From NCBI RefSeq assembly GCF_000877395.1, contig NZ_JYFE01000036.1, positions 22,033 to 86,032 of the forward strand: 64,000 bases of DNA. Direction: 5' to 3'. Made by a program: the position numbers and the translations under genes. This DNA comes from Jannaschia aquimarina. Lineage in GTDB: Bacteria; Pseudomonadota; Alphaproteobacteria; Rhodobacterales; Rhodobacteraceae. Each line of letters opens with the position of its first letter. Position 1 is the first letter of the stretch. Positions 47,467 to 58,671 of this stretch are shown here, one piece after another. Under the pieces are notes generated by a model. That model was not told the origin of the DNA and did no database searches. It saw only the letters and a list, made by a program, of their open reading frames with translations.

Positions 47467-48543
47467 ATGACGTTGTCAGACCTCTACGAGCGGCGCGTGG
47501 CCGAAGGCACGCTGGAGCGGGATCCCGCGCAGGTGGCCGCACTGGGAGTGTTGGAGCAGGTGCGCGCCAAGCTGGAAGAGGTACCCGCCAAGCCGAAGCG
47601 TGGCCTCTTCGGGCGCAAGGCCAAGGCGCCGGACGGGCCGATGGGCTGCTATCTCTGGGGCGGCGTCGGGCGGGGCAAGTCGATGCTGATGGACCTGTTC
47701 CACGAGGCGGCCCCCGTGCCCAGCCGCCGTGCCCATTTCCATGCCTTCATGCAGGAGGTGCACGAGGGCATGCACGAGGCGCGGACCCGCGGCGTGACCG
47801 ATGCGATCGCCCCCGTCGCGGATGCGGTGATCGCCGAGGTGCGGGTGCTGTGCTTCGACGAGATGCAGATCACGGACATCACCGACGCGATGATCGTGGG
47901 GCGGCTGTTCCAGCGGCTGTTCGACGGGGGCGTGCATGTGGTCACGACCTCGAACCGGGTACCGCGGGATCTCTACAAGGACGGGCTGAACCGGGGGTTG
48001 TTCGTGCCTTTCATCGAGATGATCGAGACCCGGATGATCGTTCATGAACTGGCCGCCGACCGCGATTACCGGCAGGAGCGGCTGGCGGGGGAGGCGGTCT
48101 ACTTCACCCCGTCGGAGACGGACGACATGGGGTTGGACGCCCTGTGGGAGAAGCTGTCGCACGGGATTTCGGACGGATTGGCCCTGCGGGTGAAGGGACG
48201 TGTGGTGGAGCTGCCGGACTTCCGGGCAGGCGTGGCGCGGGCATCCTTTGCGGAGCTTTGCGGGCGGCCGCTCGGGGCAGCGGATTACCTCGCACTGGCC
48301 TCCGCGGTACGGGTGCTGATCCTGACGCATGTGCCCCGGCTGGACGAGGCGCATCGCAACGAGGCGCGGCGGTTCGTGACGCTAATCGACGCGCTCTACG
48401 AGGCCGGGGTGCGGCTGATCGTGTCGGCGGAGGCGGAGCCGGAGTCGCTGTACCCCGAGGGGACCGGCGCCTTCGAGTTCGAGCGCACGGCGAGCCGTCT
48501 GCGGGAGATGCAGGCCGAGGGTTGGGGCTCCCGGGACGGCTGA
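47467..48543 (+). CDS. zapE: cell division protein ZapE (AFG1-like ATPase)
   Basis: The 358-residue P-loop ATPase has Walker A GGVGRGKS (65-72) after GCYLWG, Walker B VRVLCFDEMQITD and sensor-type VVTTSNRVPRDLYKDGLNR. The family binds FtsZ in E. coli and is related to mitochondrial AFG1/LACE1. No ribosome binding site precedes the ATG at 47467; the long upstream frame has alternative starts but none better. A palindrome follows 12 bases after the stop. Confidence 0.92.
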   Translation: MTLSDLYERRVAEGTLERDPAQVAALGVLEQVRAKLEEVPAKPKRGLFGRKAKAPDGPMGCYLWGGVGRGKSMLMDLFHEAAPVPSRRAHFHAFMQEVHEGMHEARTRGVTDAIAPVADAVIAEVRVLCFDEMQITDITDAMIVGRLFQRLFDGGVHVVTTSNRVPRDLYKDGLNRGLFVPFIEMIETRMIVHELAADRDYRQERLAGEAVYFTPSETDDMGLDALWEKLSHGISDGLALRVKGRVVELPDFRAGVARASFAELCGRPLGAADYLALASAVRVLILTHVPRLDEAHRNEARRFVTLIDALYEAGVRLIVSAEAEPESLYPEGTGAFEFERTASRLREMQAEGWGSRDG

Positions 48544-48555
48544 GCGGAGGAGGGG

Positions 48556-48578
48556 TCGGACAAGATATTCTTGTCCGA
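48556..48578 (+). terminator. palindrome after zapE
   Basis: TCGGACAAGA, TAT, TCTTGTCCGA: a perfect 10-bp stem with a 3-base loop. There is no T-tract, so termination is uncertain. It lies 7 bases before the GTGCACCCCCC repeat (48586-48626), and the two may form one composite element. Confidence 0.5.
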
Positions 48579-48585
48579 AACGGCT

Positions 48586-48626
48586 GTGCACCCCCCGTGC
48601 ACCCCCTGTGCACCCCCCGTGCAGAC
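48586..48626 (+). repeat. 11-bp-periodic GTGCACCCCCC repeat, copy B
   Basis: GTGCACCCCCC, GTGCACCCCCT, GTGCACCCCCC, then GTGCAGAC: three 11-bp units plus tail, the same array as at 27883-27926 (opposite strand). It lies between the convergent zapE and DUF7002-like genes. Confidence 0.85.
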
Positions 48627-48698
48627 GGCGGGGCACTGCGGCTGCGGGGCCGGCATGGCACGCGGTCCGCGCTTGACGGGCGGGGCGTTCACGGCGGG

Positions 48699-49328
48699 TC
48701 AGGCCGCAGTCACCTCGATCAGCGCGGCGGCGGCATCGGGCGCGGCGCCGCGGATGGTGACCTCTTTCACGCTGTCGAGGGATTGGACCCGCCCTGCATC
48801 GCGGCGCGCGCGGCGCCAGCTCTGGTAGTCGAGCCCGGCCAGCGGGGCGAAGGTGGCGTGGCCCCGGCGCGTCGGCTTGCGCAGGGTGGCGCCGGAATTG
48901 ATCGGCGCGATCTCTGCCCGGTCCCAGACAGGGGCCAGCAATTTGACGGTGTCGTAGACGTGCCATTCGCTGTCGTAGCCCAAGCGGCGGCGGGTGCTCA
49001 GGTTGCCCTGGGCCAGCTTCGGATCGGGCCAGAGGAAGACGCGGGCATTGAGCATGGCCAGCCAGTCCTCCGGGGTGAGCCCGTCGTCGAGCACGCCCGC
49101 CAGCTTGGTCAGCGACAGGGGCGAATTGTCGGTCAGAATGGCGCGGGTGCCATCGGGCAGGGCAAGCGCTTGGGCCCTGGCGCGGCGCGGCAGAGGCAGG
49201 GCGTGGCCTGCGCGGCGGGCCAGATCCGCGGCCGGAAGCAGGCCGTGGCGGCGGACACCTTCGGCCGCGCCGCGCATCGCGAGGCGCCAGAGCCGGGGGT
49301 GGAGCGCGGCGAACTCAGCCGGCGTCAC
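48699..49328 (-). CDS. DUF7002-like protein
   Basis: The 209-residue protein has the DUF7002 pattern: GVRRHGLLPAADLAR near residue 25, AILTDNSPLSLTKLAGVLDD, GLTPEDWLAMLNARVFLWPD, and GYDSEWHVYDT. These blocks are reminiscent of ADP-ribosyltransferase-like folds (DarT relatives), but the link is structural speculation and no catalytic glutamate is assigned. It starts with GTG at 49328, overlapping the upstream exported-protein gene by 14 bases, so the two are probably translated together. Confidence 0.65.
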   Translation of the reverse strand: MTPAEFAALHPRLWRLAMRGAAEGVRRHGLLPAADLARRAGHALPLPRRARAQALALPDGTRAILTDNSPLSLTKLAGVLDDGLTPEDWLAMLNARVFLWPDPKLAQGNLSTRRRLGYDSEWHVYDTVKLLAPVWDRAEIAPINSGATLRKPTRRGHATFAPLAGLDYQSWRRARRDAGRVQSLDSVKEVTIRGAAPDAAAALIEVTAA

Positions 49329-49824
49329 GAACGGGTCGCAGCGCGCCCATCAGGAGCGGGCCGCAGGGCGTGGCCGCGTCCTGCGAGATCGGCAGGGGTG
49401 TGTCGGGGGGAACCCCGCTTTCGTCGATGAAGATGCCGTTCACGCAGACGTCCTGGGCGCGGTTGCCGGCGTTGAAGCCGAAGCCGGGGTCGCCGCAATT
49501 GGTGACCTGGCCGTCGGCGTTCCACGCCTGGTAGGTGCCGTCGGCGATACTGCCGCCCATGGGGAATTCCAGCTCGTCCGCGTCGAAGCGGATGGTGACG
49601 GACTGGCCGCCGTCGTCCAGCGACCAGCGGCCGAGATAGGTCGCCTCGCGCCAGCCGGTGATCTCGAAGGCGATGAGGTCGTCCTCGGTCAGGATGCCGG
49701 TGGCGCCGTCGGGATAGGTGATGGTGCCTTCGACCCGGTAGCCCTCGGCCCCCTCCCAGCAGAAGCCGTGGGTGGTCTGGGCGTGGGCGGGAAACGCGGC
49801 GAGGATCAGGAGGAGCGGACGCAT
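49315..49824 (-). CDS. hypothetical exported protein
   Basis: The 169-residue protein has a short signal peptide (MRPLLLILAAFPAHA) and a beta-rich mature part (GFCWEGAEGYRVEGTITYPD) with four cysteines (FCWEG, TNCGDPG, DVCVNG, TPCGP). These would form periplasmic disulfides. No family is recognised. It overlaps the DUF7002-like gene by 14 bases. Confidence 0.7.
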   Translation of the reverse strand: MRPLLLILAAFPAHAQTTHGFCWEGAEGYRVEGTITYPDGATGILTEDDLIAFEITGWREATYLGRWSLDDGGQSVTIRFDADELEFPMGGSIADGTYQAWNADGQVTNCGDPGFGFNAGNRAQDVCVNGIFIDESGVPPDTPLPISQDAATPCGPLLMGALRPVRDAG

Positions 49825-49897
49825 GAAGGCGTTTTGCCGGAGGATGGGCGGCGGGGCCAGCCCCGTTCCACCCGGACCCGGTCTTGGGAAGATCCGG

Positions 49898-51163
49898 TTA
49901 TCCGAGCGGCCGGTCCATCCGCAGGACGTGGCCCGCCAGATAGAGCGAGCCGCAGATCAGGATGCGGGCCTCGGGCGCTGTCCGTACGATATGCACGAGG
50001 GCTGCGGTCAGGTCCTCGGACGGCGTGGCGGAGAGCCCGGCCGCACGGGCCGCGGCGGCGATGGCATCCGGCGGGAGCGTCGCCTTCTCGCCGGGGATCG
50101 CGATGGCGTGGATATGGGCGAGGTGGGGGGCGAGGGGCGCGAAGTACCCTGTCGCGTCCTTGGTGTTGAGCAGGCCGCAGATCGCATGGGTCTCCCGCGC
50201 GGGCAGCCCCGCCAGCGTCGCGGCCAGCGCGGCCCCGGCTGCGGGGTTGTGGCCGCCATCGAGCCAGAGTTCGGCGCGGGGGGCCAGTGCGTTCAGCGGG
50301 TGGTGCGTGAGACGCTGCATGCGCGCGGGCCAATGCGCGCGGGTCATGGCGGCGTCGGGGTCGCCTTGCCCCAGCTCGCGCAGGGCCATGATCGCCGTGC
50401 CCGCATTGGCGATCTGGTGCGGCCCGCGCAGCGCCGGAAGCGGCAGGTCGATCAGCCCGGCCTCGTGGGTGACCACGAGGCGGCCGTCCTCTGCGGCGGC
50501 GTGCCAATGCTGGCCGTGGATCCGCAGGGGCGCCGAGAGGCGGGCGGCGCGGTATTCGATGACCTCCAGCGCCTCCTCTTCCTGCGGGCCGACGATGCAG
50601 GGGGTTCGGGGTTTGAGGATGCCCGCCTTCTCGGCGGCGATCTTGGGCAATGTGTCCCCGAGAAAGGCCTGATGGTCCATCGAGACGGGGGTGATGACCG
50701 TCAGGGCCGGGTCGATGACGTTGGTCGCGTCGAGGCGTCCGCCCAGGCCGACCTCCAGCAGCAGGTGGTCGGCGGGCGCGCGGGCGAAGGCGAGGAAGGC
50801 GGCCGCCGTGGTGATCTCGAAGAAGGTGATCGGCGCGCCTTCGTTGGCGGCCTCGCATTCCTCGAGCAGCGCGGCGAGGGCGCGTTCGGTGATCAGGTCG
50901 CCCGCGACCCGGATGCGCTCGTGGAAGCGCGCCAGATGGGGCGAGGTATAGGCGTGGACGCGCAGCCCCGCCCCTTCGAGCCCCGCGCGCATCATTGCGA
51001 GGGTGGACCCCTTGCCGTTCGTGCCCGCGATATGGGTGACCGGCGGCAGGTCGCGTTCGGGATGGCCGAGGGCGGCCAGCAGCCGGTGCATGCGGTCAAG
51101 CGACAGGTCGATGACCTTGGGATGGAGCGTCAGGAGCCGGTCGAGGATCGCGTCGGATTTCAT
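49898..51163 (-). CDS. folC: bifunctional folylpolyglutamate synthase / dihydrofolate synthase
   Basis: The 421-residue Mur-ligase-family enzyme adds glutamate to dihydropteroate and to folates. The P-loop is HIAGTNGKGST (44-54), and the family sequence LLEVGLGGRLDATNVIDP holds metal and ATP contacts. WLDGGHNPAAGAALAATL is the C-terminal domain motif. It lies 81 bases downstream of accD, the usual alphaproteobacterial order. Confidence 0.95.
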   Translation of the reverse strand: MKSDAILDRLLTLHPKVIDLSLDRMHRLLAALGHPERDLPPVTHIAGTNGKGSTLAMMRAGLEGAGLRVHAYTSPHLARFHERIRVAGDLITERALAALLEECEAANEGAPITFFEITTAAAFLAFARAPADHLLLEVGLGGRLDATNVIDPALTVITPVSMDHQAFLGDTLPKIAAEKAGILKPRTPCIVGPQEEEALEVIEYRAARLSAPLRIHGQHWHAAAEDGRLVVTHEAGLIDLPLPALRGPHQIANAGTAIMALRELGQGDPDAAMTRAHWPARMQRLTHHPLNALAPRAELWLDGGHNPAAGAALAATLAGLPARETHAICGLLNTKDATGYFAPLAPHLAHIHAIAIPGEKATLPPDAIAAAARAAGLSATPSEDLTAALVHIVRTAPEARILICGSLYLAGHVLRMDRPLG

Positions 51164-51244
51164 GTCTGGACCTGCGCCTGTGGCGGGCGGCCGGGAGAGC
51201 GGCCCCCGGAAGCCGGGACGATGCCGAACGGAATGAGAGAGCGG

Positions 51245-52186
51245 TCAGTCCGCCTTGGCGGGCTGTTCCCGGGCTTCGGGTTCCGGCGGCTCTTGTGCTT
51301 CGGCCTCGGGCGCAGGCAGGTCGCCGTGAACGACGGGGCCCTGACCGGTCAGCATCCGCAGGATCGTCGCCAACTCGTCGCGTTGGTCCTTGCGGGGGGT
51401 GACGCGGTCGAGCATGCCGTGATCCAGCAGGTATTCGGCGCGCTGGAAGCCCTCGGGCAGCGTCTCGCGGATGGTCTGCTCGATCACGCGGGGGCCGGCA
51501 AAGCAGATCAGGGCGTTCGGCTCGGCGATCTGGACGTCGCCCAGCATCGCGTAGCTGGCGGTGACGCCGCCGGTGGTCGGGTGGGTCAGAACCACGATGT
51601 AGGGCAGGCCCGCCTCGCGCACCATGTCGACGGCGACGGTGGTGCGGGGCATCTGCATCAGGCTCAGGATCCCCTCCTGCATCCGGGCGCCGCCGGCGGC
51701 GGAGAAGACCACGAGCGGCTTGTGCGCCGCGACGGCGCGTTCGGCGGCGGCGACCATCGCATTGCCCACATACATGCCCATGGATCCCGCCATGAAGCCG
51801 AAATCCTGCGCGGCGGCGACGATGGGGGTGCGATGCACCTCGCCCTCGGCCACGAGCATGGCCTCGTCCTCACCGGTGGCCTTCTGCGCGGCCCTCAGGC
51901 GGTCGGGATACTTCTTCTGGTCGCGGAAATGCAGCGGGTCGGCGATGGGCCTGGGCACATCGACGGTGGTGAAGATGCCGCCGTCGAAGAGATGCTCGAA
52001 CCGCTCGCGCGGGGGGAGGTACATGTGGTGGCCGCAGTTCGTGCAGACGCGCTGTGCGTCCTTGATCTCCCGATGGAAGAGCATGGTGCCGCATTCGTCG
52101 CACTTGGTCCAAAGGTTCTCGGGCACCTCCCGGCGGGAGAAGAGCGAGTTGATCTTGGGACGGACGTAGTTGTTGATCCAGTTCAT
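51245..52186 (-). CDS. accD: acetyl-CoA carboxylase carboxyltransferase subunit beta
   Basis: The 313-residue subunit has the N-terminal zinc ribbon with Cys29, Cys32, Cys48 and Cys51 (TKCDECG and VCTNCG). The carboxyltransferase core includes MAGSMGMYVGNAM and FSAAGGARMQEG. With AccA it transfers the carboxyl group from biotin to acetyl-CoA for fatty acid synthesis. The tail (285-313) is rich in Glu/Pro/Ala and probably disordered. It sits next to folC as in related genomes. Confidence 0.96.
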   Translation of the reverse strand: MNWINNYVRPKINSLFSRREVPENLWTKCDECGTMLFHREIKDAQRVCTNCGHHMYLPPRERFEHLFDGGIFTTVDVPRPIADPLHFRDQKKYPDRLRAAQKATGEDEAMLVAEGEVHRTPIVAAAQDFGFMAGSMGMYVGNAMVAAAERAVAAHKPLVVFSAAGGARMQEGILSLMQMPRTTVAVDMVREAGLPYIVVLTHPTTGGVTASYAMLGDVQIAEPNALICFAGPRVIEQTIRETLPEGFQRAEYLLDHGMLDRVTPRKDQRDELATILRMLTGQGPVVHGDLPAPEAEAQEPPEPEAREQPAKAD

Positions 52187-52244
52187 GGGGCACCCGGCCT
52201 TTGCGTTCCGGTTCAGATAGAGGGCGGCCCGGCGGGGCGCAACG

Positions 52245-53105
52245 TCAGTCGCGGGTGGCCAGCCAGAGCCGGATGCCGGCCCAGGTGATCACGAGCAGCA
52301 GGAGTTCGGCCACCAGTGCCAGCGGGTGCCATGCGGCCGGGCCTTCGGCGGGCGCGGCCGGCAGCAGGAAGAGCGCGAGGCCCGAAAGCTGCCCTTCGGA
52401 GGCGAAGACGAGGGTGGCATAGGCATTCATGCCGACATGCCAGCCCCAACTCGCCATCAGGCCGCCGGTGACGCGAGCCAGATCGGCGGCCATCAGGCCG
52501 AAGGCGAAGGCCCAGACGATATAGGCCCAGTCGGCCGCGGCGAGCCCCGCCCCCGCAGCCGGCGACAGGTCGACATGCAGAAGCGCGAACCATGCCGAAG
52601 GGAAGACCATCCAGGCGAGCGGGCTTTCGAAGCGGGCGGCGAGTTGGGTCTGGAGGTAGCCGCGAAAGAAGATCTCTTCGGCACCCGCCTGGATCGAGAT
52701 CGCCAGAAGCGCCAGCGGAACCCACAGCATGAACGGCGCCGCCGAGAGGCCGCCATCGGCGGGCGGGAAGCCCCAGAGCAGGACCGGCAGCGTGCCTACC
52801 CCCAGCGCGATCAGGAAGGCGGGCTTGAAATGGGCCAGATGCACCGCCCCCAGAAGGCTGCTCAGGTCGCGCCGCTGCACCCAGCGGGCGGCCAGGATCG
52901 TGCCCGCGAAGAGGCCCCAGAAGGCGAGGAAGCTGCGCACGGTGTCCCAAGGGGTTTCCGCGCTCCGGCCTTCGGGTGCGACGACGAGGATCGCGCCCAG
53001 GACAAAGCCGATCTCGGCGATGACGACCCCGATGATGAGGCCTGGCAGGTCGGGGCGGCTCCGCGCATCGGCGACCCAGTCCGCAAAGGGCCGGGTCCAC
53101 AGCAT
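52245..53105 (-). CDS. CPBP family intramembrane glutamic endopeptidase (copy 2)
   Basis: The 286-residue membrane protein has about eight helices and the three CPBP/ABI motifs: [12 protein letters not shown] (EExxxR), FALLHVDL (FxxxH) and HVGMNAYAT (HxxxN). Such proteases relate to Rce1; their bacterial substrates are mostly unknown. It is a diverged tandem paralogue of the upstream gene, starting at a TGATG overlap with it. All motif residues are intact. Confidence 0.87.
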   Translation of the reverse strand: MLWTRPFADWVADARSRPDLPGLIIGVVIAEIGFVLGAILVVAPEGRSAETPWDTVRSFLAFWGLFAGTILAARWVQRRDLSSLLGAVHLAHFKPAFLIALGVGTLPVLLWGFPPADGGLSAAPFMLWVPLALLAISIQAGAEEIFFRGYLQTQLAARFESPLAWMVFPSAWFALLHVDLSPAAGAGLAAADWAYIVWAFAFGLMAADLARVTGGLMASWGWHVGMNAYATLVFASEGQLSGLALFLLPAAPAEGPAAWHPLALVAELLLLVITWAGIRLWLATRD

Positions 53106-54010
53106 CAGGCGCGCCGCGCCAGCCAGAGACGGATCGCCGCCCAGATGACGACCAGAACGAACATGTCCTGCAGCAGCAGGAGCGGTAGTTCCTCGATATC
53201 GTCGCGCCCGAACGGCGTCTTCCAGATCGAAAGGCCAGACAGGATGTCGTCCAGCGAAACGATCAGCAGCGCCTGCACGTTGTTCACGAAATGCAGGCCC
53301 CAGGCGGCGCCGATCCCGCCCGTGACCCGCGTCAGGTCGGCGGTCAGCAGGCCCACCAGCGTCGTCGCCGCGAAGATCAACCCGTCATTGGGTGCGAGGC
53401 CGCCGTCGCTGAAGTCGAGATGCAACGCCCCGAACAGGAGCGAGGGGATCAGCATCCAGACGATCGGAGAGCGGAACCGCGCGGCAAGCTGCGTCTGGAG
53501 ATAGCCCCGGAAGACCAGTTCTTCCGCGCCGGTCTGGACCAGAAGCGCGATGAGCGCCGCGGGAAGGAAGGTCAGGAACAGCACGAGGGGCGTGTTCGGC
53601 TCCAGCGCGATGTCGGTGAAGAGAAAGGCGTAGGCCGCCGAGGCACCCCCGATCAGACCGGTGATGATCGCGGCCGGGATGAAGTTCGACAGGACGTCCG
53701 GACCGACGAGCGACCGGAAGTCGCGTCCGTGTAGGGCGCGGGCCGCGATCCAGGCGCCCAGGGCCATGAAGCCGAAGGTCAGAAGAAGGGTCACCACGCC
53801 GGTCGGGTTGCGGCCCGACAGGAAGTTCAGCAGCCAGACCTGCGACGCGGTATCGCCATCCGCCATCGTGACCAGGCCGACCACGGTCACGAAGGCCATG
53901 AAGAGGGCCCCGTAGACGGCGAAGATCACCACCGTTCCCACCATGGTGCGCCATAGCTGCGGCTTTCCCCGCGCGGACGCGACGAAAGCTTCGAAATGAG
54001 GGGTCCACAT
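53105..54010 (-). CDS. CPBP family intramembrane glutamic endopeptidase (copy 1)
   Basis: The 301-residue membrane protein has the motifs [20 protein letters not shown] (EExxxR), FGALHLDF (FxxxH) and [10 protein letters not shown] (HxxxN). It shares the order and several whole segments with copy 2, so the two arose by tandem duplication. The start at 54010 (MWTPHFEAF) is preferred; an in-frame ATG at 54064 would add a polar leader. It is divergent from ilvD. Confidence 0.87.
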   Translation of the reverse strand: MWTPHFEAFVASARGKPQLWRTMVGTVVIFAVYGALFMAFVTVVGLVTMADGDTASQVWLLNFLSGRNPTGVVTLLLTFGFMALGAWIAARALHGRDFRSLVGPDVLSNFIPAAIITGLIGGASAAYAFLFTDIALEPNTPLVLFLTFLPAALIALLVQTGAEELVFRGYLQTQLAARFRSPIVWMLIPSLLFGALHLDFSDGGLAPNDGLIFAATTLVGLLTADLTRVTGGIGAAWGLHFVNNVQALLIVSLDDILSGLSIWKTPFGRDDIEELPLLLLQDMFVLVVIWAAIRLWLARRA

Positions 54011-54124
54011 TGCTCGACTGCCCGTTTTTTTCGCGACCGTAGCCGCTTGGGGCCGGTGGGGCAATCATGCTTGTCCGCCGCTGCCCCTGCGTCTATCCGC
54101 AGGCGCAGGGATCAGGAGGACGCC

Positions 54125-55888
54125 ATGCTGAAAGGCCCAACCGACAAATCGAAGCTGCCCAGCCGCCATGTGACCGAGGGGCCCGCCCGCGCGCCCCATC
54201 GCAGCTACTTCTACGCGATGGGTCTGGGCGACGAGGAGATCCACCAGCCTTTCGTCGGCGTGGCCACCTGCTGGAACGAGGCCGCGCCCTGCAACATCGC
54301 CCTGAACCGTCAGGCGCAGGCGGTGAAGCTGGGCGTCAAGCAGGCCTCTGGCACCCCGCGCGAGTTCACCACGATCACCGTCACCGACGGCATCGCTATG
54401 GGCCACGAGGGGATGCGCTCTTCGCTGGCCTCGCGCGATGCGATCGCGGACACGGTCGAGTTGACGATGCGGGGGCATTGCTACGACGCGCTTGTCGGGC
54501 TTGCGGGTTGCGACAAGTCGCTGCCGGGAATGATGATGGCCATGGTCCGGCTGAACACGCCGTCGGTCTTCATCTATGGCGGCTCGATCCTGCCGGGCAA
54601 GGCTCCGGCGGGTGCCAACGTTCCGGACGAGTACAAGAATCGCGATCTGACCGTGCAGGACATGTTCGAGGCCGTCGGCAACCACCAGGCGGGGAACCTG
54701 TCGGACGAGGCGCTGGACGTGTTGGAACGGGTCGCCTGCCCCAGTGCGGGCGCCTGCGGCGGACAGTTCACGGCCAACACCATGGCCTGCGTCTCCGAGG
54801 CGATCGGTCTGGCGCTGCCCAATTCCTCGGGCGCGCCCGCCCCCTACGAGAGCCGGGACCAGTATTCCATCGCGTCCGGCGAAGCCGTGATGCGCCTGCT
54901 GGAGAAGAACATCCGCGCCCGCGACATCGTCACCCGCAAGTCGCTGGAGAACGCCGCGCGCGTCGTGGCCTGCACCGGCGGCAGCACCAATGCCGGCCTG
55001 CATCTGCCCGCCATCGCCCACGAGGCGGGGATCGATTTCGACCTGTTCGATGTCTGCGAGATCTTCCGCGACACGCCCTATTTCGTCGACCTGAAGCCGG
55101 GTGGCCAATACGTGGCCAAGGATCTCTACGAGGCGGGCGGCGTGCCGGTCGTCATGAAGGAGTTGCGCAAGGCGGGCCTGATCCACGAGGACTGCATCAC
55201 CGCCACGGGCAAGACCATCGGCGAGGTGCTGGACGAGGTGAAGGGCGAAGCCGACGGCAAGGTCATCTACCCCGTCGACGCCCCGATCACGCCCACCGGC
55301 GGCGTCGTCGGCCTGAAGGGCAACCTGGCCCCCGACGGCGCGATCGTGAAGGTGGCGGGGATCCCGTCGCAGCATCAGCGGTTTACTGGCCCGGCGCGCG
55401 TCTTCGAATGCGAGGAGGACGCCTTTGCCGCCGTCAAGGCGCGGGCCTACGAAGAGGGTGAGGTGCTGGTCATCCGCAACGAGGGCCCGGCGGGCGGCCC
55501 CGGCATGCGCGAGATGCTGGCCACCACCGCCGCCCTGTCGGGTCAGGGCATGGGCAAGAAGGTCGCGCTGATCACCGACGGGCGGTTCTCGGGCGCGACG
55601 CGGGGGTTCTGCGTCGGCCATGTGGGGCCCGAAGCCGCCCATGGCGGCCCGATCGGGATGCTGCGCGACGGCGACGTGATCACCATCGACGCGATCAAGG
55701 GCGAGTTGTCGGTCGATCTGACCGAAGAGGAGCTGGTGGCGCGCAAGGCCGATTGGAAAGGCCCGCGCGAGACGATCTACGCTTCGGGTGCCCTTTGGAA
55801 ATATGCGCGTCTGGTGGGACCGGCCCGGACAGGCGCGCCGACCCATCCCGGCGGTGCCGAAGAGGCGCATGTCTACATGGATCTCTGA
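54125..55888 (+). CDS. ilvD: dihydroxy-acid dehydratase
   Basis: The 587-residue enzyme makes the 2-keto acids of valine, leucine and isoleucine synthesis. Fe-S cluster cysteines lie in [28 protein letters not shown] and [17 protein letters not shown]. The C-terminal part has GGPGMREML and [25 protein letters not shown] precedes the ATG at 54125; earlier in-frame starts overlap the divergent gene's promoter. A DUF-type gene follows with no gap. Confidence 0.96.
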   Translation: MLKGPTDKSKLPSRHVTEGPARAPHRSYFYAMGLGDEEIHQPFVGVATCWNEAAPCNIALNRQAQAVKLGVKQASGTPREFTTITVTDGIAMGHEGMRSSLASRDAIADTVELTMRGHCYDALVGLAGCDKSLPGMMMAMVRLNTPSVFIYGGSILPGKAPAGANVPDEYKNRDLTVQDMFEAVGNHQAGNLSDEALDVLERVACPSAGACGGQFTANTMACVSEAIGLALPNSSGAPAPYESRDQYSIASGEAVMRLLEKNIRARDIVTRKSLENAARVVACTGGSTNAGLHLPAIAHEAGIDFDLFDVCEIFRDTPYFVDLKPGGQYVAKDLYEAGGVPVVMKELRKAGLIHEDCITATGKTIGEVLDEVKGEADGKVIYPVDAPITPTGGVVGLKGNLAPDGAIVKVAGIPSQHQRFTGPARVFECEEDAFAAVKARAYEEGEVLVIRNEGPAGGPGMREMLATTAALSGQGMGKKVALITDGRFSGATRGFCVGHVGPEAAHGGPIGMLRDGDVITIDAIKGELSVDLTEEELVARKADWKGPRETIYASGALWKYARLVGPARTGAPTHPGGAEEAHVYMDL

Positions 55889-56506
55889 ATGGGTTTGCGG
55901 GACCTGCTGAGACGGCGGCGGATCGCGACCGATCCGCCGCGGCCTCCGCTCGACCCGACGGTGCCGCTGCCGCCGCAGGGCGATTGGGGCTGGCGGCCGC
56001 CGATATTCACGCTCGACGGGCGGCTTGAGATGGACGCCGCGGCCGACGGGACCGAACTGGCCGACGGCACCAAACTGTTCCACGACTGCCCGCTGGCCGA
56101 GATCGCGGTGACCCAGGTCCTGCAGGAGGTGCCGCCTCTGGGCCTGCGGCTGACGGTGGGCGGGTTCGAGGGCGGCTTTCTGTCGCTGGCGCTGGACCTG
56201 CCGCGCGCCGGTTGGGCGGGGCTTTCGCCCTCTCACATCGTCGAGGTCATCCTGCGGGCGGGCGGAATCGAGACGATCTATGCCCGCCTGAACCTGCGCC
56301 ACGGGCCGAATATCGAGACGCTGACGGAAACGCTGCGGCCCGGCGAGGGCGGGGGCGCCAAGGCCGAATTCGATCTGGGGATGGAGGTCTTCAGCTCCGC
56401 CAAGCTGACCCATGCCTGGCTGGATTTCATCTTCGAGGATCCTGCCGGGCGCGAGATCGTGATCGAGGAACTGACCGTCACGCGACGGCCGCGGGCGGAC
56501 CTGTAG
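55889..56506 (+). CDS. conserved hypothetical protein downstream of ilvD (DUF6478-like)
   Basis: The 205-residue protein begins with an arginine-rich stretch (MGLRDLLRRRRIATDPPRPP) and a proline-rich linker, followed by a beta-sandwich-like domain (LFHDCPLAEIAVTQVLQEVP, GGFEGGFLSLALDLPRAGW, IETIYARLNLRHGPNIETL). It resembles the Rhodobacteraceae DUF6478 family, a tentative match. Its ATG follows the ilvD TGA directly, so the two are co-translated. Function unknown. Confidence 0.7.
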   Translation: MGLRDLLRRRRIATDPPRPPLDPTVPLPPQGDWGWRPPIFTLDGRLEMDAAADGTELADGTKLFHDCPLAEIAVTQVLQEVPPLGLRLTVGGFEGGFLSLALDLPRAGWAGLSPSHIVEVILRAGGIETIYARLNLRHGPNIETLTETLRPGEGGGAKAEFDLGMEVFSSAKLTHAWLDFIFEDPAGREIVIEELTVTRRPRADL

Positions 56507-56607
56507 GTTAGCGGTCGAATGGCGGCTCGCCCGGCGGGGCGGGCTTGACGTGCGCGTCACCTGCTGACGCTGCGTCGGACGGTGACCCCGGGCGTGCCGC
56601 ACGCTAG

Positions 56608-58653
<2,046 letters not shown>

Positions 58654-58671
58654 GGCGCCGCCGCATCCGGA

